Assembly (NCBI RefSeq): GCF_019890935.1
Contig: NZ_CP082333.1
Span: 1,018,001-1,082,000, forward strand
Origin: Exiguobacterium acetylicum
GTDB lineage: Bacteria > Bacillota > Bacilli > Exiguobacteriales > Exiguobacteriaceae
Direction of reading: 5' to 3'
Length of the DNA stretch: 64,000 nt
Made by a program: the position numbers and the translations under genes. Within the stretch, counting starts at the first letter, position 1; the number at the start of each line of letters is the position of its first letter. The notes below the pieces were generated by a model. The model was not told the DNA's origin. It worked only from the letters and a program-made list of their open reading frames with translations, and ran no database searches. Positions 1 through 7,935 of this stretch are shown here, in pieces.

Positions 1-777
1 AGTTTCGTGTTATTGTTCACGTTCTATCGGGTCGAGAAAAAGGCGAGCGATCCACTCTTACCACCAGCAGTCATTCGCCATCCGGTCATTCTCGTGATCA
101 ACTTAGCGGTCTTCTTTTCCGCCTGGGTACTCGTCTCGATGTCAGCGTATATTCCGATTTTTGCCCAAGGGGTACTCGGCAAGAGTCCGACCGAAGCTGG
201 TTTCATGTTGATGCCACTGTCGCTTTTTTGGACGCTGACCGCCATCATCGGTGGACGGACGATTGGTGTCGCCTCACCCCGGTACCGGACGATGACAGGA
301 ATGGGGCTGCTGATCGTCGGTACAGTGATTTTATCGTTGATCACGCGCGAATCAAGTGATGTTTTCATCTATCTTGCCGTTTCGCTGATCGGAATTGGTT
401 TTGGTCTCTCACAACCCGTCTTTATGGTCGTCTTGCAGACTTCCGTCGATTGGTCACTTCGTGGCTCAGCGACGGCCGTCAACTCGTTCTTGAGTACGAC
501 GGGACAGACGCTCGGTGTTGCGATCTTCGGTACGATCTTCAACCTATCCATCCTTCGTTCGTTTTCAGCGTCGGACACGCTCTCGGGGTACGCGATTGAT
601 CCATTTTTCCAATCGAGTACGGCAAAAACGTTCGGACAGGATGTGCAGTATGCGGCAGAAATCGCGTTATCACATGGATTACGTTACGTCTTCATCGGTG
701 GAGTCGTTTGTGCCATTCTCGCGTTTGCGATGACATGGCGTTTACCGAAAGTTCGACCTGACGATCCACGATCGTAA
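1..777 (+). CDS. MFS drug-efflux transporter, C-terminal part (5' truncated by window)
   Basis: The reading frame is open from base 1, so the start lies outside the window and about 259 C-terminal residues remain. They form several hydrophobic membrane helices, among them stretches beginning VILVINLAVFFSAW, IYLAVSLIGIGFGLSQPVFM and GLRYVFIGGVVCAILAFAM. The segment VDWSLRGSATAVNSFLSTTGQTLGVAIFG resembles the second-half signature of 14-helix DHA2-type (QacA/EmrB) proton antiporters. The likely role is drug or toxic-compound export across the plasma membrane. The gene ends three bases before a copy of the structured repeat, which probably acts as its terminator. The substrate cannot be read from the sequence. 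Confidence 0.8.
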   Translation, partial: SFVLLFTFYRVEKKASDPLLPPAVIRHPVILVINLAVFFSAWVLVSMSAYIPIFAQGVLGKSPTEAGFMLMPLSLFWTLTAIIGGRTIGVASPRYRTMTGMGLLIVGTVILSLITRESSDVFIYLAVSLIGIGFGLSQPVFMVVLQTSVDWSLRGSATAVNSFLSTTGQTLGVAIFGTIFNLSILRSFSASDTLSGYAIDPFFQSSTAKTFGQDVQYAAEIALSHGLRYVFIGGVVCAILAFAMTWRLPKVRPDDPRS

Positions 778-779
778 TG

Positions 780-1020
780 AAGGGGCTGACTCAAAAGTCA
801 ATCTTTACAAAGAAAAGGGTGGCAGACTGATGATCTGCCACCCTTATTTCGTAATAAAAGACTCGCCACACGCTACTCCTACAGGAAAAAGCGCACTTTT
901 GCGCTGTCAGAGACAAACAAGACCCGCTTTTCTGCTCAAATGAAGCAGAAAACTGGCTTGTGTCTCGCCTGAGGAAAGGGCGTGAAGAGACGAGTCGTTC
1001 TTTTTTTTAGTCATCCTCTT
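780..1020 (+). repeat. Structured intergenic repeat, copy A
   Basis: This ~241-bp element recurs at 17956-18204 and 20935-21182 in the same orientation. It begins AAGGGGCTGACTCAAAAG. The inverse of this motif closes copies B and C but is decayed here (AGTCATCCTC). Inside are hairpins GGGTGGCAG/CTGCCACCC, GCGCA/TGCGC and TTCTGCT/AGCAGAA, and a long stem joining GACTCG to CGAGTC. Compared with the other copies some stem positions have changed on both sides. It lies between two converging genes (stops at 777 and 1026) and probably terminates both. The element is not recognised as any named family. Confidence 0.85.
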
Positions 1021-1025
1021 CTTAA

Positions 1026-1922
1026 TTAGGAGGATTGACTAGTGGCACTCTCACGCTGGGCAAGTTGTTCACGAATATCCCGTTCATTGCGTCGAAGGAA
1101 CAATCCGATTCCGATCAACAGTAAAGCGGCACCGGTGATTTGAATCCATGTCAACTTCTCATCAAACAGATAGTATCCGAAAATCATCCCCCAAACCGCT
1201 TCACCAAGAATCGTGATGCTGACTATGCTGGCGCTGACACGAGCGAGCGCCCAGTTGAATAAATTGTGACCGAGTAACGTCGGGAAGACGGCGAGAAGAA
1301 TATACAGCCACCAATCCTGTTGGAACGCAGCGACAAGATTCGTCGATTGAATCAACGATAACAAAAGCAAGACGAGCGACGCGACGGCGTAGACACCGAA
1401 CGAATAGAGGTTCGTCGAGACGCTCGTGCGAACATGTTGACCGAGCAACCAGTAACCAGCGACGAGAATCGTTGCGAGCAAGGCAAGACCGTCCCCGATT
1501 AAGGCGCGCATGCCGACGGCGATATCTCCATAAGCGACGAGACCGCCACCAAATAAGGCGACAGCGACGAATAGGAGTGCTTTGCGTGACGGGTGTTGTT
1601 TGAAGAATAACGCGTTACCGGCCAGGACAAAAATCGGACTCGCGGTCACGAAGAGCGTCGAGCTCGCAACTGTCGTATAATCAAGAGAGAGGAACCACAG
1701 CCAAAAATGCCCGGCGAGCAAAATGCCACTTAATAGCATATGCCGGATCGTCGACGAACTGAGTTGCAACAGTTCCTTCAATCGAATGAGTGGGAGCAAC
1801 AACAAGGTCGAAAACAACATGCGGTAAAAGGCGACAGCCTCGATCGGTGTCTCCGCCCACTTGACGAAGATTGCCGATGTTGAAATAAAGAATAAAGCCA
1901 TGAATAACGTAAAATAGGGCAT
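1026..1922 (-). CDS. EamA-family (DMT superfamily) transporter
   Basis: This is a roughly 298-residue, very hydrophobic protein with about ten membrane helices arranged as two EamA-like repeats. It starts MPYFTLFMALFFISTSAIFVKW; the second repeat begins near LVAGYWLLGQHVRTS and includes ILGEAVWGMIFGYYLFDEKL, a typical EamA ending motif. Such proteins export amino acids, nucleosides or metabolites, and the substrate here is unknown. The ATG at 1922 is chosen because GGAGG stands five bases upstream; a GTG twelve bases further out has no such signal. The gene is divergent from topB, with only about 45 bases between starts, so the two promoters are packed together. Confidence 0.85.
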   Translation of the reverse strand: MPYFTLFMALFFISTSAIFVKWAETPIEAVAFYRMLFSTLLLLPLIRLKELLQLSSSTIRHMLLSGILLAGHFWLWFLSLDYTTVASSTLFVTASPIFVLAGNALFFKQHPSRKALLFVAVALFGGGLVAYGDIAVGMRALIGDGLALLATILVAGYWLLGQHVRTSVSTNLYSFGVYAVASLVLLLLSLIQSTNLVAAFQQDWWLYILLAVFPTLLGHNLFNWALARVSASIVSITILGEAVWGMIFGYYLFDEKLTWIQITGAALLLIGIGLFLRRNERDIREQLAQRESATSQSS

Positions 1923-1966
1923 GGGTACCTCCACATGTCTGAAGTAAGGAAATGAGGGTGAAGCGT

Positions 1967-4084
1967 GTGCAATTGATCATTGCTGAAAAACCAAAACAAG
2001 CGGAAAAACTGGCAGCTCCGTATCCGTCGGTGAAGCGGGACGGCTACATTGAAATCAAACCATGTGACCGGTTTCCGCAAGGAGCAAAACTCGCTTATGC
2101 GGTCGGACACTTATGTGAACTGCAGGAGCCGGCGCATTATGACGCCAAATGGAAACGATGGAACTACGATCATCTGCCGATCATCCCGGAACGATTTGAT
2201 TACCGACTGGCAAAAGGCAAGAGTAAACCATACCAGGTCATCAAGAAATTATTGAATGAGCGGACGACGACTTCCATCATTATAGCATCGGATGCCGAGC
2301 GAGAGGGAGAGGCAATCGTCCGATTGATCTTACGTCTCGCGAACAACGCGAAACCACTGCAACGACTCTGGATTTCGAGTCTGACGCCTCAAGCGGTTGA
2401 TCATGGGTTTGCGAACCTGCTCGATGGCAAGGAAACGGAGAACATTTTTCATGAGGCGATGAGTCGCGCTTGCGCCGATTGGTTGATTGGGATGAATGCG
2501 TCACGTGCGTATACGACGTTACTGAAGAAGAAGGGCATCGCCGACGTCTTCTCCCTCGGACGGGTCCAGACACCGACGCTTGCACTGATCGTCGAACGGG
2601 AAAAACAAATCGAGAATTTCCGACCGGAGACGTACTACGAAGTCGAGGCGGATTTTACGCGATACAAAGGAAAATATATCAATGCGAAGAAACAGACGAA
2701 GCTGAATGACCGGGACCAGGCACAAGCGATCGTGGATCGGACAAAAGGAACCGGAATCGTCGCATCAATCGAGAAAAAGCGGCAGACGGAACGACCGCCG
2801 TTTTGGTTCAGTTTGTCGCTCTTACAAACAGAAGCGAGCCGACGGTTTGGTCTCGGTGCAAAAGAGACGCTCGATATTGCGCAAAAACTCTATATCCGTG
2901 GTTGGATCAGTTATCCACGAACGGACTCTTCCTTCGTAACGAAAGAGGAGGCGGGACAGTTCCCGGTCATTCTTGATCGGTTACTGAAGCAAGCGGAATA
3001 TAGCCCAATCAAGGATGTCCTGACGAACAATCCGGCTAACGATAAACGTTACGTGAATCCGGCGAAGGTCAGCGACCACTATGCGATCATTCCAACAGAA
3101 GAAGCGGGTGCCGTCGCGAAGCTCTCCGGACGAGATGCGCAAGTCTACGATTTGATCGTTCGCCGTTTTCTTGCTGCCTTTGCACCGGACGCTGTCTCGG
3201 AGAAGACAGAAATCGTGACGACACGCGAGATGGACCGTTTTTTGACACGCGGCAGTCGGACGATTGATCCGGGTTTTAAACAGGTCTTACAAATCGAGTC
3301 AAAAGAAGTCGAATTGCCAGCCGTCGAACAAGGACAAGAGATGCCGATCAAAGGCTGTCGTCTGCTTGAGAAACAAACGGAGCCGCCGAAACGCTATACG
3401 GAAGGGACACTCATCCTCGGCATGAAAACAGCTGGCAAATTACTCGAAGATGAGCTACAAGCGATTATGAAGGAAGTCGAGGGACTCGGGACGGAAGCAA
3501 CCCGTGCCGGGATCATCGACGGACTAAAACGGCGGGAGTACATCAAAATCGTCAAAAAGGAGATCCATCCGACGCCGAAAGGTCGAATCTTGATCGATGC
3601 CGTGACAGGAAGTATTCTTGCTTCGCCAGAGATGACAGCGAAGTGGGAGAGCCGTCTTGAGCAAATCGGGAAAGGGGAGGCATCTGCTGCCCAGTTCATT
3701 GAACAGGCGAAAAAATTGTCGGAGCATCTCGTCGTCGATGCCAAACAACGAATTGAACAACTCGCCGTTGATCCGACACAAGTCAAAAGCAAGTCCCCGC
3801 GGGGTGCGACGAATCGTCCAGTCGGTCCATGCCCACTGTGTCAATCAGCGGTGCTTGATCGAGGGAAATTCTATGGCTGCAGCGGCTATCAGAAGAATAA
3901 CTGTGGCTTTACGTTACCGAAAACGATCCTTGGTGCCAAATTGACACAAACGGAAGTCAAAAAAGTACTCGCAGGTCAAAAGACAAAGCCACTCGAGATG
4001 AAAAAAAATGCGCGTCAGTTCAAGGCGATGCTCTATCTCGAACGCGATCAATTAAAATTCGAATTCACGAAAGGGGAAGACTGA
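1967..4084 (+). CDS. topB: DNA topoisomerase III
   Basis: This is a type IA topoisomerase that relaxes and decatenates DNA through a 5'-phosphotyrosine intermediate. The N-terminal Toprim fold is visible (LIIAEKPKQAEKLAAPY and the acidic motif SDAEREGEA). The catalytic tyrosine is in ISYPRTDSSF at about residue 316. A C-terminal zinc-finger-like module carries CPLCQSA and CSGYQKNNCGF around residues 620-650. The length of about 705 residues fits the TopB family. GTG at 1967 is preferred because GAGGGTGA lies five bases upstream; the ATG at 1952 in the same frame has a poorly placed ribosome site. The stop overlaps the next start by one base, so the two genes are probably translated together. 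Confidence 0.93.
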   Translation: MQLIIAEKPKQAEKLAAPYPSVKRDGYIEIKPCDRFPQGAKLAYAVGHLCELQEPAHYDAKWKRWNYDHLPIIPERFDYRLAKGKSKPYQVIKKLLNERTTTSIIIASDAEREGEAIVRLILRLANNAKPLQRLWISSLTPQAVDHGFANLLDGKETENIFHEAMSRACADWLIGMNASRAYTTLLKKKGIADVFSLGRVQTPTLALIVEREKQIENFRPETYYEVEADFTRYKGKYINAKKQTKLNDRDQAQAIVDRTKGTGIVASIEKKRQTERPPFWFSLSLLQTEASRRFGLGAKETLDIAQKLYIRGWISYPRTDSSFVTKEEAGQFPVILDRLLKQAEYSPIKDVLTNNPANDKRYVNPAKVSDHYAIIPTEEAGAVAKLSGRDAQVYDLIVRRFLAAFAPDAVSEKTEIVTTREMDRFLTRGSRTIDPGFKQVLQIESKEVELPAVEQGQEMPIKGCRLLEKQTEPPKRYTEGTLILGMKTAGKLLEDELQAIMKEVEGLGTEATRAGIIDGLKRREYIKIVKKEIHPTPKGRILIDAVTGSILASPEMTAKWESRLEQIGKGEASAAQFIEQAKKLSEHLVVDAKQRIEQLAVDPTQVKSKSPRGATNRPVGPCPLCQSAVLDRGKFYGCSGYQKNNCGFTLPKTILGAKLTQTEVKKVLAGQKTKPLEMKKNARQFKAMLYLERDQLKFEFTKGED

Positions 4085-4503
4085 TGCAATACGAACTGAT
4101 TCAAAATCAAACGTTTCGTCCTGTCTTTGAACGACTATTACAGGAAGGTCGCCGCTTGACGGTCTGGTTTCCGGATCATATCGAGGTGCAGTCGGCAGAG
4201 GGACTGGTCGAAGAAGCAGAAGAACTGTTTGGTGTGACAGCGGAAGTGATCGATGATCCACAATCATTCGGCAAGCATATCCTGCTTCCGTACTTGACGG
4301 AAGTCGAGCACCGGGAAGATGGATTCATCCGCTACGAAGCTGAGCTGACGGAAGAATTACGCCAACTCGTGCGCGAATTGACGTTACCGATGCTAACGGA
4401 GGGCGACTTCGAAGTGTTGTATTCATATCAAATCGAGACGGAGACGGAACGCTTCTTCGTTGAAGACTGGTTCCAAGCTGATTTGCAAAAACTACCTAAC
4501 TAG
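4084..4503 (+). CDS. Uncharacterised acidic protein coupled to topB
   Basis: This 139-residue soluble protein has no signal peptide or membrane helix and is rich in Glu and Asp. No family is recognised. Its ATG shares a base with the topB stop (TGATG), a pattern of translational coupling, so it is made with topoisomerase III and may serve it or simply share the transcript. The segment EAEELFGVTAEVIDDP and the acidic C-terminal half ending in DWFQADLQKLPN show no recognisable catalytic motif. Being a real gene is well supported by the overlap and by the lack of any competing frame. Confidence 0.7.
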   Translation: MQYELIQNQTFRPVFERLLQEGRRLTVWFPDHIEVQSAEGLVEEAEELFGVTAEVIDDPQSFGKHILLPYLTEVEHREDGFIRYEAELTEELRQLVRELTLPMLTEGDFEVLYSYQIETETERFFVEDWFQADLQKLPN

Positions 4504-4514
4504 GTGAAACTTTC

Positions 4515-4560
4515 TTGAACAGGATGACGTAATATAACTTAACGTCATCATACTGTTCAA
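4515..4560 (+). promoter_or_regulatory. Long inverted repeat before the His-tailed protein gene
   Basis: TTGAACAG-GATGACGT is followed 11 bases later by ACGTCATC, three bases, and CTGTTCAA, giving two perfect 8-bp arms on each side. No run of T follows; the next bases are the ribosome site GGAGG of the gene at 4575. It could be a processed hairpin, an operator, or a structure controlling translation. It follows the topB transcript by 12 bases, so it could also weaken read-through. Confidence 0.6.
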
Positions 4561-4574
4561 TTGGAGGGTTCATC

Positions 4575-5027
4575 ATGTTCACACTAGCATTCATGGAAAG
4601 CGAACTGGGAGGCGACGGCTTCTTCTCGGGCATGCCAATTTTCATGGTCGGATTTTTCATTCTCATCATCGGTTTCATTCTGTTTGGAGTCATCTCTGCA
4701 GCCTCAAAGGGAATCTCAACGAATTCATTGACGCAACAACTGCGCGAGCATGCGGCGCGTCTCGTCAGTCCGGATGAATCGGATGCACTGAATTACGTCG
4801 CTTACTTAGAAACGTTGACAAGTTTTCCGGTCGAAAAGACGAATCTCGAACCGTTTCGGATTGCGACTGGCATCTTAAGGCTCGTCCAAGGAACAGATCA
4901 GATTTCCGAAACGACGAAAAAACAAGTCGTCGCCCAGTACCTACGGCTCGGCATTTTGGATGCGGATCATTTAGCGGACGAACAGCCGGTCCGGAGTCAT
5001 AGTCATAGCCATCACCATCATCATTGA
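4575..5027 (+). CDS. Single-span membrane protein with histidine-rich tail
   Basis: This 150-residue protein has one strong membrane helix (about residues 20-43, PIFMVGFFILIIGFILFGVI) and a soluble C-terminal domain that includes a helical segment LEPFRIATGILRLVQGTDQI. It ends in HSHSHHHHH, a natural metal-binding tail. No characterised family is recognised. The ribosome site TTGGAGGG stands nine bases before the ATG. The tail suggests Ni, Zn or Cu binding or buffering at the membrane, but that is an inference from composition. A terminator hairpin follows directly. Confidence 0.7.
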   Translation: MFTLAFMESELGGDGFFSGMPIFMVGFFILIIGFILFGVISAASKGISTNSLTQQLREHAARLVSPDESDALNYVAYLETLTSFPVEKTNLEPFRIATGILRLVQGTDQISETTKKQVVAQYLRLGILDADHLADEQPVRSHSHSHHHHH

Positions 5028-5028
5028 A

Positions 5029-5056
5029 AAAGGGTCCTGAGGGGCTCTTTTTTTGT
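5029..5056 (+). terminator. Rho-independent terminator
   Basis: AAAGGGTCC pairs with GGGCTCTTT (one G-T and one T-G pair) around a TGAG loop, followed by seven T. It closes the His-tailed gene and possibly the topB transcript. Confidence 0.75.
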
Positions 5057-5235
5057 TGAAAACGGTTGAATCGTGACATCTAATTGTCATATACAACGAT
5101 TTAGATTAAAGTTGTATGAAATTGAAATCTTTTTGAGCAGAATGCTGTGTATCGATTGAAAAAAGTTTACAATGAATGGACGGGAATACCTTTATTGCTG
5201 GAGAAGGATAAAGGGAAAGGAGTTGAATTCCTTTA

Positions 5236-7791
5236 ATGAAAACATGGCTGAATCGAACAATCGGACGGCAAATCATGTCTGCGTTTTATGTGATTTTTCT
5301 GACACTGCTGCTAACGACAGGTGGTGTCTACCTATATACGAAACAACAGGTGGATGAATCACGCCAAGAGTTAAAGATGTTAAACGAACATCGGACACGG
5401 GCGACGGATTTGTACGAATCATGGCAAAGCATGCAGTACGAGATGCGTGGCTTCGTCTTGCTTGGTGACGAAGAGATGTTAAAAGAAGTCGAAGCAAAGA
5501 AAAATGGCATCAATCGACAAACGACGTGGTTCGAGCGCAATGCACGTTTTAAAGAAGAACGACAGTATGCAACGGATGCACGGGAACTCTACACGGCGTA
5601 TACCCAACGCGTCATGCCGAGCCTAGTCAATTATGTCGCGGCGAAAAAAGACGGAAAAGTGACGGAGCCATTCTTGAAGATGCCGACGCTCGGAAAAGTG
5701 ACGAAATCAAAACCACTTGATCCACAGCGGAAGTTCAATATCAAGACGAAGAGTGCGGCTGATATGAGTTCAAGTATCGTTGATATGGAGACGGTCTTCA
5801 CGAAATATCGTAATTCCTTAAACGATCAAGAGATGGCAGCGCAAGAGCGGCTTGGTAAACAAGTCAACTCGTCGCAAATTCTCGGAGCCGTCAATATTGC
5901 AATCCTCTTATTGATTACTCTCGTTTTCGTCCGACCATTCGTCCGCCGCTTGACGCGTCAGTTGCGTCAGTTGAACCGGGAAAGTGGACGACTCGCTAAA
6001 GGTGAGGATGCGACACCGATCGTCATCACGAATCGTCAAGATGAGATTGGTGAGTTGACGACGACGTTCAACCAGATGGCAGCCGCCATTTCCGGGCAAA
6101 AACATCAACTCGTCGCAAGTAACGACGAACTACAAAGTCAACAGGAAGAATTAATTGCCCAGCAAGAAGAACTTCAATCGCAACAGGAAGAACTCGAAGA
6201 AGCACTCGACATCACGTTACGTAACGAGACCCATTTGCGTTATCGCAATGAGTTGACCGAGACACTTGCGTCTCGCGAAACGTTGACGGCGTATCCGGCG
6301 ATCATCGAAAAATTGATCACGATCACTGATGCGGAGCTCGGAGCGATCGTCTTCTTAGAGCAGGACCGCTATACGAATCTCGTCTCGTACGGGATGACGG
6401 CAGCTCAGGAGCACCAGTTATTACATGCTTCGACGTCATTACTCGAACGCACACGTCTAAACAAACGTGCTGTTCGCTCGACGAAACAAGTCGCGAGTCA
6501 TCATCCGCTCCCATATCCGTACACGATGTACGAAATCGTCGTACCGGTGATGGATCCAGCGACGAACACGATGATTGCAAGCATTTACCTCGTTCGTTAC
6601 CGGGATGCCTTTACGGAAGACCAGACGAACGAAATCTGGTCGTTCTCCCGTCAATTGGCACTCTCCTTGCTCCGGATGCGTGTCTTTGAAGAAGTCGAAC
6701 GAGAACGGGAAAAGACGTCCAAACTTCTCCATTCGATTCGGGAAGCGGTCATCTATATCGAAGGAGAGACGATTTTTGCCAATAAACCATTGCTCGCTTT
6801 ATTCCATCATCCGGCGCACGATCAAGTGGCGGAAGAAGGATTGATGACGCTCGACGTCAAAATCGAAGAGTTGGCAGTGCAAGTCGATCAACATGAGGCG
6901 TTCTTAACCTACATGGATCATGTCTGCAGTCAGGAAATTCCGACGGAGAGCTTGGCGTTGTCCTTAAACAAGGAAGAGCGATTCGTCACGCTGTATGCAG
7001 AGGAAATTCATTACGGTGGTTGTTTCCGCGGTACGATGCTCGTCTTACGTGACGTGACGGCAGAGACAGCAATCGACCGGATGAAATCGGAATTCGTCTC
7101 GACCGTCTCGCATGAGTTGCGGACACCGCTTGCCTCGATTTACGGCTACACGGAATTGATGCTCGCGCGCGACGTCCAGGAATCAAAACGTCAACGGTAT
7201 CTCGAGACGATTCATGCAGAAACCGAACGGTTGACGAATCTCGTCAACGACTTCCTAGATGTCCAACGCATGGAATCGAGTCAGCAACAATATGACTTCA
7301 AACCGCTTGATTTGACGAAAGTCATTCAGGAAACGGTCGAGTTCCATACGGCTTCGGCAAAAGATCACGAACTCGTCCTTGATTTTGAAGAAACGACGAC
7401 GGGACGGATTCATGCGGACGAACAAAAAATGCGTCAGCTGTTCACGAACCTGATCAACAATGCGATCAAGTATTCACCGGATGGTGGTCAAATCACGATT
7501 ACGATGCGTCAAGTCGAAGATCGTGTCCAGCTGAAGATCGAAGATGAGGGAATCGGCATTCCGCGTCACGCGTTACCACAACTGTTTAGTAAGTTTTACC
7601 GAGTCGATAATTCGGATAGTCGAAAAATCGGCGGTACCGGTCTTGGTCTTGCGATTTGTCAGGAAATCGTTCGTTCGCACGAAGGAATGATTCATGTCGA
7701 ATCAACGGAAGGTGTCGGGTCCGCGTTCATCGTCGAACTACCGATCGTCCAGTCCGTCGTACCGGTCACGGAATCGGCAGATGACTGTTAA
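5236..7791 (+). CDS. Orphan membrane sensor histidine kinase (HAMP, coiled coil, GAF-like, PAS-like, HisKA, HATPase)
   Basis: This 851-residue protein has membrane helices at about 14-34 and 215-235 enclosing an extracytoplasmic helical sensor of about 180 residues that resembles CHASE3-type domains. A HAMP linker, a Gln/Glu coiled coil with repeated QSQQEEL units (about 295-325), a GAF-like domain, a PAS-like domain and a full kinase core follow. The phosphorylated histidine is in SHELRTPLAS at residue 626. The N, G1 and G2 boxes are NLINNAIKYSPDGG, DEGIGIP and GGTGLGLAI. The start is supported by AAAGGAG. No response regulator gene is adjacent; candidate partners are the REC-phosphatase at 22895 and the free HPt protein at 25137. 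The signal sensed is unknown. Confidence 0.9.
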   Translation: MKTWLNRTIGRQIMSAFYVIFLTLLLTTGGVYLYTKQQVDESRQELKMLNEHRTRATDLYESWQSMQYEMRGFVLLGDEEMLKEVEAKKNGINRQTTWFERNARFKEERQYATDARELYTAYTQRVMPSLVNYVAAKKDGKVTEPFLKMPTLGKVTKSKPLDPQRKFNIKTKSAADMSSSIVDMETVFTKYRNSLNDQEMAAQERLGKQVNSSQILGAVNIAILLLITLVFVRPFVRRLTRQLRQLNRESGRLAKGEDATPIVITNRQDEIGELTTTFNQMAAAISGQKHQLVASNDELQSQQEELIAQQEELQSQQEELEEALDITLRNETHLRYRNELTETLASRETLTAYPAIIEKLITITDAELGAIVFLEQDRYTNLVSYGMTAAQEHQLLHASTSLLERTRLNKRAVRSTKQVASHHPLPYPYTMYEIVVPVMDPATNTMIASIYLVRYRDAFTEDQTNEIWSFSRQLALSLLRMRVFEEVEREREKTSKLLHSIREAVIYIEGETIFANKPLLALFHHPAHDQVAEEGLMTLDVKIEELAVQVDQHEAFLTYMDHVCSQEIPTESLALSLNKEERFVTLYAEEIHYGGCFRGTMLVLRDVTAETAIDRMKSEFVSTVSHELRTPLASIYGYTELMLARDVQESKRQRYLETIHAETERLTNLVNDFLDVQRMESSQQQYDFKPLDLTKVIQETVEFHTASAKDHELVLDFEETTTGRIHADEQKMRQLFTNLINNAIKYSPDGGQITITMRQVEDRVQLKIEDEGIGIPRHALPQLFSKFYRVDNSDSRKIGGTGLGLAICQEIVRSHEGMIHVESTEGVGSAFIVELPIVQSVVPVTESADDC

Positions 7792-7795
7792 TGTC

Positions 7796-7837
7796 AAAAG
7801 CGTTCTTTGATTTTTTAATCAAAGGACGTTTTTTTGT
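7796..7837 (+). terminator. Rho-independent terminator of the kinase gene
   Basis: AAAGCGTTCTTTGATT pairs with AATCAAAGGACGTTT around a short T loop and ends in seven T. Confidence 0.85.
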
Positions 7838-7893
7838 TGGTTTCATCTGCAAAACGGGAATTAACTACTATCAAATAGAAAGGAAGTGAGGAG

Positions 7894-7920
7894 ATGCGGC
7901 GAAGCAGATGGCCTTGTTAA
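7894..7920 (+). other. Eight-codon ORF or original start of the MFS gene, ended by an in-frame stop
   Basis: An ATG with a strong ribosome site opens the same frame as the MFS gene at 7936 and ends after eight codons at TAA. Five sense codons then join it to the MFS ATG. It could be a leader peptide coupled to the transporter or the true N-terminus broken by one base change. Confidence 0.45.
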
Positions 7921-7935
7921 GTCCGACGATCACTC

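Noticed and set aside
2280-2585. Minus-strand and other-frame ORFs inside topB, deoB, gapN and many other genes
   Set aside because: They are shadows of real genes: they lack ribosome sites and domain patterns and lie wholly within well-supported coding regions.
5171-5194. GTTTAC...GGGAAT as a sigma-B promoter for the histidine kinase
   Set aside because: The spacer is only 11 bases and the -10 box deviates from GGGTAT.
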